Below are positions 63,747 through 64,000 of a stretch of 64,000 nucleotides of DNA, piece after piece. How positions within the stretch are numbered: the stretch's first letter is position 1; each line of letters begins with the position of its first letter. The DNA comes from Streptomyces sp. CC228A (GTDB lineage: Bacteria > Actinomycetota > Actinomycetes > Streptomycetales > Streptomycetaceae). The notes beneath the pieces were generated by a model. It was given only the letters and a program-made list of their open reading frames with translations, had not been told where the DNA came from and made no database searches. The stretch is from positions 558,001 through 622,000 of the forward strand of contig NZ_JAJPUI010000003.1 in the NCBI RefSeq assembly GCF_021390935.1. Direction: 5' to 3'. The position numbers and the translations under genes were made by a program.

Positions 63747-64000
63747 TCACGCGCCTTCGACCGGACCGCCCCGCCCCGCGCAGAACGCCACGGTGAGGTC
63801 CTTGACCAGCGCCTTGCGGTCGTAGTCGTCCAGCTCGACCAGACCACGCGCGGTCAGCCGGTGGACCACGTCGTCCACCGCGTCGACCACCCCCGACAGC
63901 ACGGCGTCCCGCTGGTCCGCCTCGATCGCCGCGATCCGCCGCCGCCGCATCGCGGCCGCGATCTCGGGGGCGTACTCGATGTGGACCGGCTGCGCGGAGA
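63747..64000 (-). CDS. Conserved protein of unknown function, C-terminal part, cut by window edge
   Basis: The frame enters from the right edge and gives 83 residues: QPVHIEYAPEIAAAMRRRRI, AAIEADQRDAVLSGVVDAVD, DVVHRLTARGLVELDDYDRK and ALVKDLTVAFCAGRGGP. It is helical, with no membrane helix. The true start may lie within the last 50 nt or beyond the window. Similar small proteins are widespread in Streptomyces as far as I recall; no function is known. Confidence 0.65.
   Translation of the reverse strand, partial: SAQPVHIEYAPEIAAAMRRRRIAAIEADQRDAVLSGVVDAVDDVVHRLTARGLVELDDYDRKALVKDLTVAFCAGRGGPVEGA

Overview
The window is a very GC-rich actinobacterial chromosome segment, almost certainly Streptomyces. 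The evidence is an AdpA regulator with an in-frame TTA (bldA-type) codon followed by oligoribonuclease, an NsdA-type regulator, a complete CebR/CebEFG cellobiose system with its 14-bp operators, DasR-type sites at chitinolytic genes, and frequent GTG/TTG starts with GGAGG-like ribosome binding sites.

Layout: 0-4.4 kb holds a partial universal stress protein, a frameshifted membrane protein, adpA, orn and tRNA-His. 4.4-12.6 kb looks accessory. It has a minus-strand trio (HTH regulator, CYTH-domain enzyme, flavoprotein), then two cassettes of very small Cys-rich genes with start/stop overlaps, a fused DUF6879-type gene, an XRE regulator broken by an amber codon, a DUF7848-type gene, and a peptidoglycan-recognition gene broken by a 40-bp tandem duplication. 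12.6-33.1 kb is a plant-cell-wall degradation island: PL11 rhamnogalacturonan lyase, GH74 xyloglucanase, GH48 and GH6 cellobiohydrolases, then cebR, cebE, cebF, cebG and two tandem GH1 beta-glucosidases. Five CebR-type operators sit at the GH48/GH6 intergenic region, the cebR/cebE region and bglC. The secreted enzymes release cellobiose, CebEFG imports it, the GH1 enzymes hydrolyse it, and CebR represses the set.

33.1-48.4 kb carries a two-component system, a spermidine-synthase-like gene, nsdA, a histidine phosphatase, a three-gene operon (Cas4/RecB-like nuclease, unknown protein, SF1 helicase) and a membrane glycosyltransferase-like gene. Many of these genes change reading frame one to three times. 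Protein similarity continues across each break, so sequencing indels are more likely than real decay. 48.7-64 kb holds a prim-pol-like gene, two identical tRNA-Lys genes 12.9 kb apart, an M6 metalloprotease, a PAS-GGDEF-EAL protein, a GH18 chitinase, an LLM oxidoreductase, an EutA-like racemase, the ehuBCDA amino-acid/ectoine-type ABC transporter, an IclR regulator, a chitin-active LPMO and a partial unknown gene.

Seven of the longer intergenic gaps are filled with GC-rich minisatellite-like repeats, each with its own unit. No transposase, integrase, CRISPR array, rRNA or large biosynthetic gene cluster was seen. The best candidates for new biology are the nuclease/unknown/helicase operon (42.3-46.4 kb), the HTH/CYTH/flavoprotein trio (4.4-6.6 kb) and the duplicated small Cys-rich cassettes (6.7-11.1 kb).
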